The notes beneath the pieces are model-generated. The model searched no databases and was not told where the DNA came from. It was given only the letters and a program-made list of their open reading frames with translations. The translations under genes and the position numbers were made by a program. A stretch of 64,000 bases of DNA from Ottelia alismoides (lineage: Eukaryota; Streptophyta; Magnoliopsida; Alismatales; Hydrocharitaceae): the NCBI GenBank assembly GCA_037367405.1, contig JAZKJV010002622.1:248001-312000 (forward strand). Reading direction: 5' to 3'. Shown here piece by piece: positions 38,346-51,171 of the stretch (within the stretch, counting starts at the first letter, position 1; each line of letters opens with the position of its first letter).

Positions 38346-38364
38346 CTCCCCGGCAACGGTGCCA
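38346..38364 (-). promoter_or_regulatory. tRNA-Asp primer-binding site of N
   Basis: The plus strand reads ctccccggcaacggtgcca, identical to the plant tRNA-Asp 3' end except for one base (t for c). Two bases (tc) separate it from the LTR start at 38367. Confidence 0.9.
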
Positions 38365-38366
38365 TC

Positions 38367-41300
38367 TGATAAATGAGGATCGTGCCGAGGTCGTGTCTTT
38401 CCACAAGGCAGATCGACAGTCGTTGAGGTGACCTCAAACAGAATCCCAATCGATCAACAATTAACCCACAATAATAAATGAAGCAATTAAATCTAAAAAA
38501 TGTGGAGTTAAAATTTATTATAACTCTACATGTAAATTAGATGTGTATAGGTGTAAGCACAAGTAGAGGTTGAACACTGGGAGCAAACGGTTGGGGGCAA
38601 AAATATGCACATAATTATCCAATTCTCTTCTTGTCCATGTTATTGTTTTTATGGGTTTTTGAGTTTATATATATTTTTTATTTTAATTTTTTGTTTTATA
38701 CTTTTTATATTTTGATTTTTAATTTACTGATTTTGTATTTTGTTTTTATATTTTATATTTTTTTATATTTTTTACTAAATAAAGAGATAATATATATAAG
38801 GAATATATATATATATACACACACATACTAGAGATGAGAGAGAGGCAAGAATAGGGAGAAATACTCAAATATAATAAATAAAATAATTTTGTGATTTTTA
38901 TATTTTTCTAATGTTTTTGCGATTTTTCTAGATTTTTCCTAATTTTTTTTGTATTTTTAAAGTCAAAAACACTAAAAACAATGAATAAAGGTTGCTGGCC
39001 GAAATTAAAATGAGGATGAAAACTGCTAAACAGGGTCCAAAATTCCTCAAATTAATTTTAAAATAAAGATTATGAAATAGGAAAAATTCAGCAACTGAAA
39101 TTATATTTTTAGGATTTTTCGGAATTTTTAATGTTTTTATAAATTTTTTGGGGTTTTACAATTTTTAGGAATTTACTTTTGTATTTTTTTATGGTTTTTG
39201 GTCTGGAGCTAAAAGACACATAAACACAAAAAATATATTTTTTTCGGAATTCTTCAAAAACGTTTTATCTTTTTTTATGTATTTTCTAATGCAAATAGTA
39301 CTGAAAATGCGTATTTTTGATTTCCTATAAATATTAAAATACAATAAAAATGCAAAATAAAACTATGGCGTGATAGTACAATGCAACAGGAACCTATGGT
39401 GTTTTTTTGGTGATTTTTGAAATTTTATAGATGCATGCAATAAATAGGGAGAGCAAAAAGAAATTCCAACCCTAGCAGGGGCATTTTTGCAAATAAAAAT
39501 AAAGACAGGGTGTTCTATGTAAAAATCCCAACATAATAAACATTTATTTAAAATTTTAGAACCTTTTTACAATATACAAAAACCGCCAGGGGCATATGTG
39601 CAAAATTCACAACACATCACGTGGGACAACACATGACTCGGCTGAGAGGGACCTCCATGTGATACCCAGTTAAAACAGGGGGTTCTACGTAAAAATCCCA
39701 TTTATTTATAACGTTACATTTATTTTACATAACTAAATAATAAATACAAAAATGTAAGAGGCTAAAGGTGCAATTTACCCCTTAAGGTGCTGGATCGGAC
39801 GACTGATGTTATTTCACTTGGCGTCCATCCCGCGGTTGGTACCGGTTCGCTATCCGACGTCTGGGATTGGATCACTCAACTGATCCAACGGCTAAGGCTT
39901 TGAGGATCTGACGTCTGTGGCTCGATCTAGGACCTTGTTCTTCATTCGACGGCATGGAGGGTCTCAAGAAGAACAGGGAGGAAGGTTCGCCTGGCCGAAC
40001 TTCCTCTGGTGACATCTCCCTCCCCCGCCGGTCTCTGCTGCTCCAAGGAGTCCCAAAACGTAGCATGAGCTTCCCTCTATCCACAGGAGGCTTCAGAATG
40101 GCCAAGAGGTGACTGGAGCGCCACCACCAGGTCAATGTCGAGGTGGTGCTCCAGGTACCTCCGGTGAACTTTGAATACGCCTCCAGGTGCCTTGGTGCAC
40201 CTTGTACCTGCACAGGATGAAACGAGGGATAAGGGCAAACTGCCTCGTCCCGTTAGAACGGAGAATGGACGAAGGGTGGCTTCGGGCGGAGACCTCCGGC
40301 GATGGGTGGAGAGAGGAGGTCTGATCATCAGATCCTTGAGGATCTGAGTGAGATGGAGGTGCATGGGATGAAGAGAAATGAAAGGGGAAAAAGTTGGTGG
40401 TGAAAGCGAGGTCGGAAAGCGTCGAGGGCACCATGAAATTTTCGTCGGAGCAGACCTCCAGCGAACTACGAATCACCTTTAACTATGCTAAACCTAAGGC
40501 CTAACCATTAATCTAAATGCATGAATGAAAAGCTGGGAAGAAAACCTACCTAAAAATCTAAATTGCACAGCTCGAACTTGGCGGTTTGGACAAGGAGTAG
40601 GACCGCCGGCAACGGTGGCCGTGGGTGCATCCCCCACCTCCTCCGACTGATTCAAGGCGCCAAAAGCCTCCTCCTGTCACAAGGAAGCCTCTAGGACCGA
40701 ATACGAGGAAGGGAGAATGGTAGAGAATAACCAAATTTGAAGAGGATGAGGAGGAAGTTTATTTATAAACATTGGTATGCACCCTTATTGACCAGGCGAT
40801 GGTGAAGAATCTACACTATATACAATGTGTACAAGGTGTGGGCGTGTATGTACAATATGGCAGGAACATTTCTTGTGAAAGAATCAATTGCGATTGATGG
40901 AGGGTGCACCCGGGAAAAATGGGAGAAGACGCAAGGTTGGATAGATCTGACGGGCTGGGGGCTGAATTGTTTATGATCATAATGAGAGCCATTATTGACC
41001 GACCAAAAATAAGGAATCAAAGCTATATACAAGGGAAACAAGCCATGGGCGTGTATGTACAATGTTTTGGGAGTAATTTCCGTGAAGGGACCGATGTCAT
41101 TGGAACGACGGGTTGATCGGGAAAATTGGGAGAAGACGCAAGGTTGGACAGATTTGACGGGCTGCAGAGGCTGGAGGGTGAGTTGACCAGAGGTCAACAG
41201 AGGGAGCTCTGCCATTGGTCCATGAAGGCTCACTACAGGACAAAACAACAGGGTTATTAAAGAATATTTATTTAAAAATAGTAAATGATTTTACTAATTT

Positions 41301-42511
41301 TTGGATATAAAATAAAAAATGTCTATTATTTTGTGTAGTATTCTATTACGATTTGTATTTATTTTTTGACGTATTTTATTACAAGTAAATTATTAATGGT
41401 GTATGTATAGGTATATTTACATGTATAATGTATAATTTATTTTTATTTTATATATTTTATTTTATTATTAAATTTTCTTATTTTATATATTTATAACGTA
41501 TTTTTGTGAGTATAAATATATTTTATTTGATTTTTATGTGTTTATTTGCATGTTTAAATAAATAGGTGTATATACTATGTAGGTATACTTATAGGTATTT
41601 TACCTATATTTTATATACATTTTATTTATTTAATGGATTTTATTGGCTTTTGTTTTTGTATTTACATTTTTAATGGAATATAGATAATATTTACAATTTA
41701 ATAAAAATATAGATGAATAAAGAATGAAATCCCCTCTTATTTATATACATAGGTAATACATAGGGATTTTGTTTATGTATTTTATAGACTTGTTTTATTT
41801 GATGTTTTCCTTTTGATTTTATTCTAATTTAAATATGTACATATATTATGTGTATTATTTAAAAAATTATAAAAATATAAGTTTGTAAAAATAATGGATA
41901 ATGAATATAATGAATATTTTAATCGGGTAAAATATACATTGAGGGCCAAAAACCTAACTTCTGCATATTAACTCCAAAAAATACGAAACCACCTCCATTA
42001 AATAGATCGTGAGTTTTTATTTGAAAGATATGAGTCTGTGAAGTTTGATTTTTGGCTTTTTTATTCTGGGTATAAAATGTACACTGTATATCGTTTTTAA
42101 GCAAACTCAATTTTGTATTTTTATTTATATTATTATCTACAACTTTTGTGTACAAAGTTTCTTTATTTGATGAATAAATAATTAGATACAAAATAGGTGT
42201 CAAAAATACATAAATAAATGAGATATTTATTGTATTCTTGGCCCTTATCTCCCCCTACTTTATTCCTTGTCGACCAATTCCATTCTGGACTTGGTTTCGG
42301 GGTTAGGGTCATAAAATATTTGCAATATTTTATTCCTTTTTCTTTTCTTCTCTTTATTCTATAATTTTGGCATTAAAAACTTTATTTTATGTACACTTAA
42401 TACAATAAATAATGAATGCTATTATAGACAAATTGATGTTATTTACATGCATTTGCTGGGGTTTTTAAGGCTAAAATGATAGAATAAAGGTGATGAAATG
42501 GAGATTCATCA
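38367..42511 (-). mobile_element. Right (5') LTR of N
   Basis: This is the partner of the LTR at 28130, 4145 bases against 4154. It starts tgataaatgagg next to the PBS and ends gagattcatca. Differences are mostly single bases and short indels in T- or A-runs. A small deletion near 42010, relative to 31740-31775, removed about 40 bases. Confidence 0.9.
38803..38826. repeat. (AT)n(AC)n microsatellite in the right LTR of N
   Basis: An alternating at run turns into acacac. The left LTR has only a short tatatacatac at the matching place (28548-28560), so the tract expanded after insertion. Confidence 0.8.
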
Positions 42512-42513
42512 CC

Positions 42514-42518
42514 CACTG
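42514..42518. repeat. Target site duplication of N, right copy
   Basis: cactg is identical to 28124-28128. The RT of B continues directly to the right. Confidence 0.85.
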
Positions 42519-43500
42519 AAGCACTCGATCTAGGCAAGCAAGACAAGCATCTAACCCATTATTGTAGATCAAAAATCATATATGGAGACCTCTAAATATT
42601 CACCCACCATGTTTGAAAAGATGGAGAGCATGCATCTTTGGGATGTAGCTAGGGCATTACATAATACAAAGGTCATCCATCTAAAATCATACGCCCCAAA
42701 TGGACATGCGAATGTCGTCTTATCCTGGTCTTCGGGCGTAATGACCACCTGATTATACCCTAAGTACCCATCAAGAAAGCAGTAATGACTCTCCTCAGCT
42801 AATCTCTCAATAATATAATAAATAAATGGTAGAAAGAAGTGATCCTTTTTGGTGGTCTGATCCTCTCCAGACTTACTCACAGCTGTGGTAATACTCATCT
42901 TCTTGAGTACCACATGTAATGAACTAACACACTTTGAATCGAAGATGGGGTAGATAAAATCGATACTCCACCACTTGGATATTTCCTTCATGACCATATC
43001 TTGAAAATTCAGGTGTAGACTATGTTAAAACTCACGTGAAGGCTTGATTTCATCCTCACAATAAATGTGGTGGGAGCAGAGGGTCGGACTTATCCCCTAG
43101 AGATCTGCTACAAACCAACTGATTGCCTTGTGGTTCTTCTCAATAACATCCATCAAATGAGATTATTGGTCATCAGTAAAATCTGTTGAGATAATGACTA
43201 GAAACATATCTGGCTCGCTTGTAAGGAAGTTGTACTTCACGTTATATGGTAAGGTCTTCAACTATGTTACATGGGAGCTAGAAAATCTGGACTCTGAAAT
43301 GTATGAGTGAAGGCAACAAGATTTGAATGGGAGAACTCTCGCTGCTCATCTAGACTTGATGAAGAATGACCCATCGGTGTCTTTATCAACTATACTGGCA
43401 CTATCTTCATCTTGTCTATAGGGTTTCTAGACTTCAAACACGGTAAATACTCATCAAAATCTTGCCAAACAAAATCTGTGTCTGAGTTTGAGGGATCTGA
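42514..43500 (-). pseudogene. pol: RT of element B, 5' part
   Basis: A 142-codon minus-strand ORF (42569-42997) covers fingers and palm: SIDFIYPIFDSKCVSSLHVV, then KDHFFLPFIYYIIERLA, FLDGYLGYNQVVITPEDQDK and TTFACPFGAYDFRWM. RT makes the DNA copy of the element RNA. The active-site box expected as F/YMDDFS reads SIYDF, so the first of the two aspartates is lost, and a stop follows at once. The DGYLGYNQ segment keeps its Asp. From 43026 to 43500 the pre-RT segment continues without a long frame. RT is interrupted at 42514 by N; the remainder lies left of 28129. Confidence 0.85.
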
Positions 43501-44135
43501 ATCTTAATGACATGAAACAAAATCTACCTCGCTACTAGAATATGCATCGTCGGCCTCTAAAGTAGCCCGTGTCACAAGTATGTTCTTCGAACTCTCATAA
43601 GCCAGTGTCTATGAATCTGCAGAGTCTGAAGGTTGACAAGAGCTTGGGAAATTTGGTCTGCCCAAACTACCTCATCATCTACAATCACAAAATCACACTC
43701 ACGGTGGATGTTTGGTCTGAGTATGTCATATGCTTTAATCCCTACTCTGAGCTAGGCATATCACTAGCTCTCAACACCTCAATCATTAATATTTGTATAC
43801 TCTCACCCTTGGTATGAAAGTACACCTTCCTACTGTCATGATCAAACACAACCTTTACCTCGCTAGCAATGGTCGGCCTAATATGATGGGGGTATTGGTC
43901 ACATACTCAGGGATCTCCATGTCCAACAAAACGATGTCCACGGGGAATTCCATGCCCTGAATGACGATGACTACATCCTTCAATAACCGCTTCGGCCTTT
44001 TGACAAATCTATTTGCAAACTGAAGTACTTTCCTGTTATATCAAAGAGAGCAAACTCAAAACAATAAAGTAAGGTTGTCAGAGGAAGGTTAATCGAAGAC
44101 CCATTGTCTAATAGAGTATGATCGAACTGCTGCTA
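43501..44135 (-). pseudogene. pol: Protease region of element B
   Basis: Minus-strand translation gives TLLDNGSSINLPLT near 44080-44120, a retropepsin active-site loop of the DxG type (Asp-Asn-Gly, as in A), followed by a weakly conserved body. The enzyme would cleave the gag-pol polyprotein. Frames are short and interrupted. Plus-strand ORF 43569-43817 is a shadow. Confidence 0.7.
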
Positions 44136-45722
44136 TGTGGCATCTGACATATGGTGCCCTATATCTGGTCTCCTAGCTGACAATCGGTTCTGGATGTCCA
44201 AACATGTGGCATGAGTAAGCACATTGATCAAAGCATTGTGGTTGTGCCTCCTCTTCATATGGATTGCGGTCTTCTGTCTAAGGTTCTTTTGGAAGAGAGG
44301 GATATTCTCCAATGTCTCTTGTAGAGTTAGCATGATACAGAATTTGTCTATCATCTTCTTGATGAACTCTAATTATTGTCTCTTTTTGAAATTTTTTGTT
44401 TTTTGGCCATTCCCTAAGCTGAGTGCTTGAGGGAAGGGGATAGAGGGACCCTCCTCAAAAACTAGAGAGTCTGGAGCAGAAATAGGTCTTTGAGCATGCA
44501 AATGGTTGTAATCCATATAATCATCATTAATCACATTAGATAGACTAGGAGAAGAAACATAAACCTTTCATTTATTCATCTTTTTCAAAAAATCCATTTT
44601 TGTGTTTTTCTAGCATCACCATCCTTAGGTACAATAGTAAAAGTCAAAACAACTGGAGTATATGTTCATGGACTCTTGGAGGCATCAGTACCACCGAAAA
44701 CATATTAAGAAGAAACATTAGTACTGTGCTCTGGCCCATCTTATGGAATACTAGTGGCATCAACTCCACCATCCGCAGCATCTGGAGAAGGGATGGCGTC
44801 ATTGGCGTGGACTGTATCATCCTCAAAGTGGGTGGCATCAACACAACTATAAACATCAACATCAACGGTGTCAACACTGCTCTCTCGCTCATCTAGCGCT
44901 CCAGAATGGACATCTTATTGTCACCTAGACGAATCACTGCAGGCTGGCTTCCTACCGCTCCTAAGTGTCACTAAATAAGCATCAAATAAATAATGCATAT
45001 CATCAAGTACTCACTAGGAGTGGTGGACTCTGTAAATTGTATCTACTCATACTTCTTCTTCAGATTCTTCAGGTTGGCTCAATCTGTACGGGTATGAAAT
45101 CCTTGCCCTTGATGATCTCTCTCATCTCCTGAATGAACTCATCTATCTCTTACCTGAAAGTGGTATGCTTCTCTGTAAGCATGCGGGAGAGATCCTGTAA
45201 ACCTTGGTTCTCCAATGAGGGTGCATTAAAATCAGATGGGATGCCTCTCTAGAAGTGCTGAGGTTGGTCGTGACTCTTCAGGTAAGAGTGAGGGGAGGCT
45301 GGTGAAACTGAGAATTAGGTTGTCATTGCCTCCACTACTGACACTGGTACTAGGGTCGAAGAATGGGGTACTGACAGTACTGGGGCTTTTATGTGCCTTG
45401 CCCTGACTGTGCCAGAGGTTGTTGCTAGGACTGAGTACCTCCAGTGGACCATCTGAAACCCGAGTGATCACGGTGGATACAGGATGTTGTTGGTACTTAT
45501 AATACAAAATCCCGTTGACTTCCATCAAGAGCGTTGTCTTATTGTGTGAAGGTGGGGGAATGGACGCCCATGGATGATCACTCTAGTATGCCACCAACTG
45601 TGTATCCGGTGAAGGTGGTGATGGCAACTGGTGATGGGGGTTGGCCGAATGTGCTCCACTTGAATGTGTTGGAACTACCTATACGAGGTAGATGGCTATG
45701 AAGATCTACTCCCCTGATCAGC
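44136..45722 (-). pseudogene. gag: Linker between gag and protease of B, truncated
   Basis: Minus-strand ORFs at 44133-44354 and 45232-45528 match the linker of A and D. The second contains VITRVSDGPLEVLSPSNN and corresponds to 16558-16842 of D. The match to D ends at 45722 (position 17122 in D), before the gag core begins; B therefore lacks the capsid domain, leader, PBS and 5' LTR in this window. Minus-strand ORF 45578-45955 crosses the break and is artificial in its upstream part. Confidence 0.65.
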
Positions 45723-46170
45723 ATGTAATATCGATATCGTTGATATTTTGGTGATATATCCGATATATCCTTTTCTAGGAAGATTAATATGATATCAATA
45801 TTGATATGGCCTTCTATGATTGCAATCACCCAAAATACAAACAAATGAAAAACAATGAAAAATACAAAATGAGTCCAGCAGACACACAATGCTTGTGAGG
45901 GGAGGACACCCGCGTTAGATTCTATACCCGCACTCACATTCACCTCTGTTCCCACTTGACCCCAAGGATTACAATGTACAGACTACTCTAAGTCATCCTT
46001 ATGTAGGTGATGATTCCCATCACCTCTCTTGTATGGAGGAGATCTAAAATCTTAAAAAAATGATGAGTGAAGCAGAAGTGGTGGCAGCTATTTATGATAT
46101 TATTAAGACCTCACTTCACTAGGACATGAACCAATCATCTGCACCTACACCCAAAAAGAGAAAGATACAC
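45723..46170. other. Unexplained sequence between B and A
   Basis: These 448 bases do not resemble gag, the leader or the LTRs here. The first 75 bases are rich in overlapping gatatc/atatcg words. On the minus strand a 125-codon frame runs across it, with a hydrophobic stretch FVFFIVFHLFVFWVIAII, but it overlaps the broken linker and I do not call it a gene. It may be a fragment of another mobile element or original flanking DNA. Confidence 0.4.
46166..46170. repeat. Probable target site duplication of A, left copy
   Basis: tacac here faces gacac at 62605-62609: four of five bases agree at exactly the LTR termini. Confidence 0.55.
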
Positions 46171-49100
46171 CGACGTTCCGTATAATCGACCTCTTAATAA
46201 GTTCTTTTAGTGCGTTGTAGTTGGTCAAATCAGATGCGTCAAAAACCACTTCAATTAATGTTCAATTAAATGCGAGCGGCATATTTTTATTTTACTTGGG
46301 CAAGCCTAAGGTCGAACATAGGGAGGCAGCTTTCTCCTTAGGTCAATTCTCAGTTAATTCAGAGGTCAGATTTTTAGAAGATTATTCTTTTGGTCTTTTT
46401 CTATTTTTTTATGTAATTTAAAAGAAAAATAATGCAAGTTCAAGCCAAATTTTAAGATTAAATTTGAAATATGATTATATTAAATCCAAAAATTATGAAA
46501 CTTGGCCATAATATGAAATGCAATGAAATTAAGCTATTGTATTTTTTTGGAATTTTTCGACTCTATATGAATTTACTATGAATTAAAGATGACTGTAGGG
46601 TGATTTTTGCAAAATTAACTTTTAATAAATACCAAAACACATTATTTCCTGATTTAAAACTTATCTTAGATGGATCTAGGTAATAGGAATCCAGGAAAAT
46701 TAAGAAACCTAGAAATCTAAAATAGCAATCCAGGAAAATTAAGAAACCTAGAAATCTATGTGAATTAGACCCATTAAAAATTAATTAGGCAAATTATTGT
46801 TTCATTTATTCAGGCCTCGAGATGCGTGCAAATTCAGAGATTTTTGGGCATAATGTAGAGTAACCTAGCCTAGGTCTAATGTGATTTTATGATGATTTTT
46901 GGAGTAACAAGGAATTTAAGATTAAATAAAAGTCACACAGTGGGAAAAATATAGCAAATTTCACCAAATTAATATTATTAAATTCCAAATGGCTCACAAA
47001 AATAAGACAAGTGTCACACAAGATAGGGACAAATTAAACTACATCTTGTAATTTTAATAATTTAAAAATGATTAAATGTGGACACCAAAATATGTGTGCA
47101 AAGACAGGGGGCTAAATTGCAATATAGAAGATAAAAATTATGGAAATAAAACGTACTAATAGGGACTTAAATGCAATTACATATAATGTGAGGGGTGGAT
47201 GCAAAATTCCAACAATGTCACGCGCTCCTTGCGTAACGCGCATGTCAGGGACCAACTTGTAATTTCTGAAATGTTCTGGGGGCTCTGTGTAATTTACCCA
47301 ACCCTCACGTGACGGACGCGTGAAGGGGCTAGGCTCGGACGGAGTCGAAGGCTCGGGCAGAGGCTCGGATGACTCCTGAGGCTCGGCCTAGCTTCGGATC
47401 AGCTTTAGATACTCCGAGCCAAAGGTCGGGGATGAGGCTCGGAGCTCGCAACATGGCGCGATGTAGGCCGCTGGATCAAGATATATCCAATAGAGGTTAG
47501 GGCTGCTGGCGTGGTGCACCTAGGGACCGTTCGATCAAGATAGATCTAATGATGGCTAATGAAGTTGACTTGGCTTGGCGAGGATCGTCAGATCCTCGTG
47601 AGATCAAACGGTTTTTGTATCTCGAAGGCAATGGTGACATGGCTCGATCAGGACCGTCCGATCAAGGGGATCAGACGGTAGTTGGGCTTCTTGTTCCTCT
47701 GGTCCGTCGCCTCCAGTGGTAGAGTTGGCAGGGCTCAAGTGAAGGGGGTCCTGCTCCGCCTCCCTCCTTTGTGCTCGATGAAGCTCGTCGATGGCTCCTG
47801 GTACACTCGGATCGATGTAGAAGTGTTCGGAAGCTACCAGAGGTCCTAGAAGTAGTTGGAGAGGTTCTCAGGTCGAAGACGTTGAAGTTCGAATGAAGCT
47901 CCGACGAAGTTCCGTTCAGTGAAGCATAGAAGACCAACAGGGTTAGTGTTTGACATAAACAAATGCTCATGCTCGTGGGAATGCAAGGGGTGCAATGAGG
48001 CATGTGGCATACAGCTTGAGGGCAGTCCGACGATATTCCTCTGCCGTGGCCGGAGGAGCTATGGTCGGAGTTGGTATGACGGGTCGTGGGGGTGGTCTAA
48101 AGATGCTGCGAGGATCAAAGCTCCAAGGCAGAGCTCGGGTAATGGTCGAAGCGGAGTGGAATCGAGTGGAGATGGCGAAGTAAGTCAGAGAAGATTGTAG
48201 GAAAAGAAGAAGAAGATTGGAAGAGGAATGAAGGAGGCTACCTGGGAATGGAGTCTCAGGGTGGAGTCTCCGGTTGTCGCTCGAGGGTCGGCAGAGGCCC
48301 AAGCTCTTATCAGTTTGCCAGGGAAGCAGCTGGCATGGCGGAGCTCGCCGTAGATCTCGCCGAAGATGGAAACACTATCGTCGCTCGCTCTCAATCCTAA
48401 TCTATGTCATCGATAGGTAGAACGGAGCTCTGGGATCTCTCATGCAAGGGCGAATGGGGTGAAAGGAGGCCGGAGGCACTGGATTTATAGAGAGAAGGTG
48501 GAGGTGGCAGTGATGAGAGGAGAGATTTCGTGGGGCGAGTGGAGTGACGTGGGCGAGCCTCATGGAGGTCGTGGAGGTCGGCGAGGAAGAGGGAAGTATG
48601 GGCTATGTAGTGGAGGTGCTTGCGGGCGGAGATGGTGACTAGAGTGATGTCAGAAATAGAAAGGGGGCATAGCCATCGCGAGGTGGAGATCATGGGAGAG
48701 AGAGATGGACAGAGGTAGATGAAGACTTCTCAGTCGTTGGATCGAGTGATCCAATGGCCATGAGTCGACCGTGAGGCGACGGTCCTGATCAGATCGGGGC
48801 AGCAAGATCAAAGGGCACAAGGGATGCCACGTGTTGAGATGGGAGCGTGGTGCTAAAGAACGATAGAGATTAGATCAGGGGAAGGATCGAAGGGCTATGA
48901 TAGGGTGGAAGATAAGTAGGTGAGATCTAATCATCATAGCGAAGATCCAATGGCCATGAGCGTGACACGTGTAGAGCGGAGGGCAAGGCGTTGACGTGCG
49001 GTCTTGATGAGATCTGGGGATGGATTGCACGGTGAAGAGATGATGCGGTATGGAGGGCCGAGATCTGAGGGAGGCTTGGGCGATCTAACGGCCCAGAGGC

Positions 49101-49817
49101 GAGGCGTGTGGTGGCCAATGGAGTGGGCCGTGTAGCGCAACCAGAGGGAGCCACATGGCGCAATCTGGTTGGTCGATAAAGAATGTGAGATAAGAGGGAG
49201 AAGATAGCCGAATTTGGAAAAAGTCAAAACATGAAAGTTGTAGAACTCAATGAGATCGACAAGTTGCATGTTGACCAAAAAGCAGAAATGCGGTCAAATA
49301 AAGTACTAAAATACAAGGGTACAATTATACATACATACAGTCTACAATGGGGTCCCAAAATCCAAGTTTTGCATATGACCTCCGATTCAAATGAAATTGG
49401 TCTCATTTTGGGGTCACTGAATGTGTATTAATTTAAAAGTGAGTAGACCTAGATTGGAGGTTGTATGATAGAGATATGTGCATTCTAAGGTCCGTGACTT
49501 CCAACTTGGTTTGGGGTTTTATTGGGCCATTATTCAAGTTAGCTATTTTTGGTATTTTTATTGTATTATTAGTTAGTAATATATACAATATATAGTGAAT
49601 TTATGGAATTTATAGTGAGTGTAAAATATATACATATAGAGTGAATTTTACAAGTGATGTGGACTTGTCATTTAATACATATGCAAATGCTAAGATGCAA
49701 ATGTTATCAATGCAAGCATGAATATTAATTATGTGATTTTTGTGGAAATATGCTCTTAATTGCTTGGGAACAAGGCTCTATTTTCAACTTTAAGAGTTAT
49801 GAATCATAGATTCATCA
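46171..49817 (-). mobile_element. Left (3') LTR of A
   Basis: It starts cgacgttccgtataatcg (tgatgttccg in the partner; the terminal TG has mutated) and ends agattcatca. It is 3647 bases, about 530 longer than the partner because of about 490 bases at 48635-49128 that the right LTR lacks. The GC-rich half (about 47330-49200) has many 'gctcgga' words and holds ORFs without recognisable products (47671-48003, 47967-48302, 48397-48693, 48934-49278). Confidence 0.9.
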
Positions 49818-49831
49818 ACCCCCTATACTTA
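49818..49831 (-). promoter_or_regulatory. Polypurine tract of A
   Basis: The plus strand reads accccctatactta next to the LTR end; on the element strand this is taagtataggggg followed by one t and then the LTR start tgatgaat. The same word recurs in the internal hairpin array at 51172-51527. Confidence 0.7.
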
Positions 49832-51171
49832 AACCTTGCTCGTCCCCGAGAAACTAAAATGAAATGAAAGAGTGAAATGATTTTGGTTCCATACCAAGGT
49901 CATGATCAAAAGTTGAAAATGGGGCTTGACTCGACCTTTGGACTAAGTGTGTGGCAGAACCTTATTGGGCTCTGAATTTAAAACCTAATAGACTTCATGT
50001 TCCACAAGTCTTCTATTCAGGACGCCTTATTAGTCAGGTCAGAACAAATCCTCAAGCACAAATTTCTGATGACTATGATTCTTACTTGTACTGTGTAAGT
50101 GTAAAATAGCTCTCCACATCAGAAATGGCTAAGAAGCAGCCTCCTCTAACAAGGCAACTCTAATTTCCGATCCAGTAACTCTTTCATCAAGGAGGGGGGT
50201 ATTCCCTTCTAAGTTCAAGTGCGACCAGCTCAAGAGGAGTGGGTGGAGAAAAGAGTGGATGGTAGCCAGTGTAGCTACCTATCCCAGGATCCTTGACCAG
50301 TGTAGTCAAGTCTTCCAGCTGCAGAATTCTTGCTAATATACATACTCCGACAGGTATTTTATTTTCTCTTTTGGCCTGTCTATTTTTCGGAGTTTCTTGC
50401 CATTTTTTTCGAACTATATACAAGGTGCAGCATGTACATCAGGAGTTTTTCCTCTTGAACCAATAGACTATCCCTCTTTTGAAGCATTATTGCAACCCAC
50501 AACATCCCGTCTTAGACGTCAACACCACGAGACTAGGATGAGATGCACTACCCTCCCTAGAGGAGGACGGATGTTTCCACCCACGTGCTACTTTAAGCCA
50601 AAGGATTCCACCTCCTCACCACCTCATCAATGAAGAGTTATGTGTATAGTGCTTGTCCACGTTATGTCACTATCTAAAAGAATCATTCATGTACATGAGA
50701 TATTCTATTTAGACTAATCAAGATGACATGTGAACATAGACTTGTGGACTCAGAGAATTAAGTCACTTGACCTGAGAAATCTTAACTCCAATTCCTATAA
50801 GGTTCCTCTGAAATTGGGTGGATTAAGGTCAAATCAAGTCCCTTCTCAATATATGCTCATTACTTTGTTCAGAACCCACTAGCTTTTCACTTTGCATATG
50901 ATATGCAGATGAGATGTAGATGACATGCTACAGGGATGAATGCAAGACTCTTTTTCTTTAAATGCAGAGATGATGTGCAAGAGTAAGTAAGAAGCCTTTG
51001 ATTTTGATTTTTTTTTCATTTTTCATATTATTATTATTATTTTATGCAGATATACATGTATATTACAAAAAATTTCTCCATTTTTATCCCCACCTATAAT
51101 TATTGTATAGTATATACAAAAATACGTGAAAGTACGTGCTATGGGTAAAGTATATATATAATATAAACACA

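Larger units (their letters stand above)
28129..42513 (-). mobile_element. Element N: complete non-autonomous Athila/Tat-like retrotransposon
   Basis: This is a 14.4-kb element with two LTRs of about 4.15 kb, a PBS, a PPT and a 6.1-kb interior without gag or pol, that is, a large retrotransposon derivative. The first 171 bases of the two LTRs differ at 8 positions by eye. It sits inside the RT of B between perfect cactg duplications. Beyond the TG...CA ends there is one extra base on the left (c) and two on the right (cc); these equal the bases next to the LTRs inside the element (end of the PBS spacer and start of the PPT complement). Leader and 3' module resemble those of A, B and D, so an element of that group is the likely source of its proteins. 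Confidence 0.9.

Noticed and set aside
38346..38364. Possible tRNA gene, from a match to the tRNA-Asp 3' end (also at 19909 and 59471)
   Set aside because: Only the last 15-19 bases match and each lies next to an LTR start, so these are primer-binding sites. No cloverleaf can be formed upstream.
45578..45955. Minus-strand ORF with hydrophobic segment, considered as an envelope-like protein
   Set aside because: It spans the junction between the truncated linker of B and unrelated DNA, and lies at the wrong end of the element for an envelope gene.
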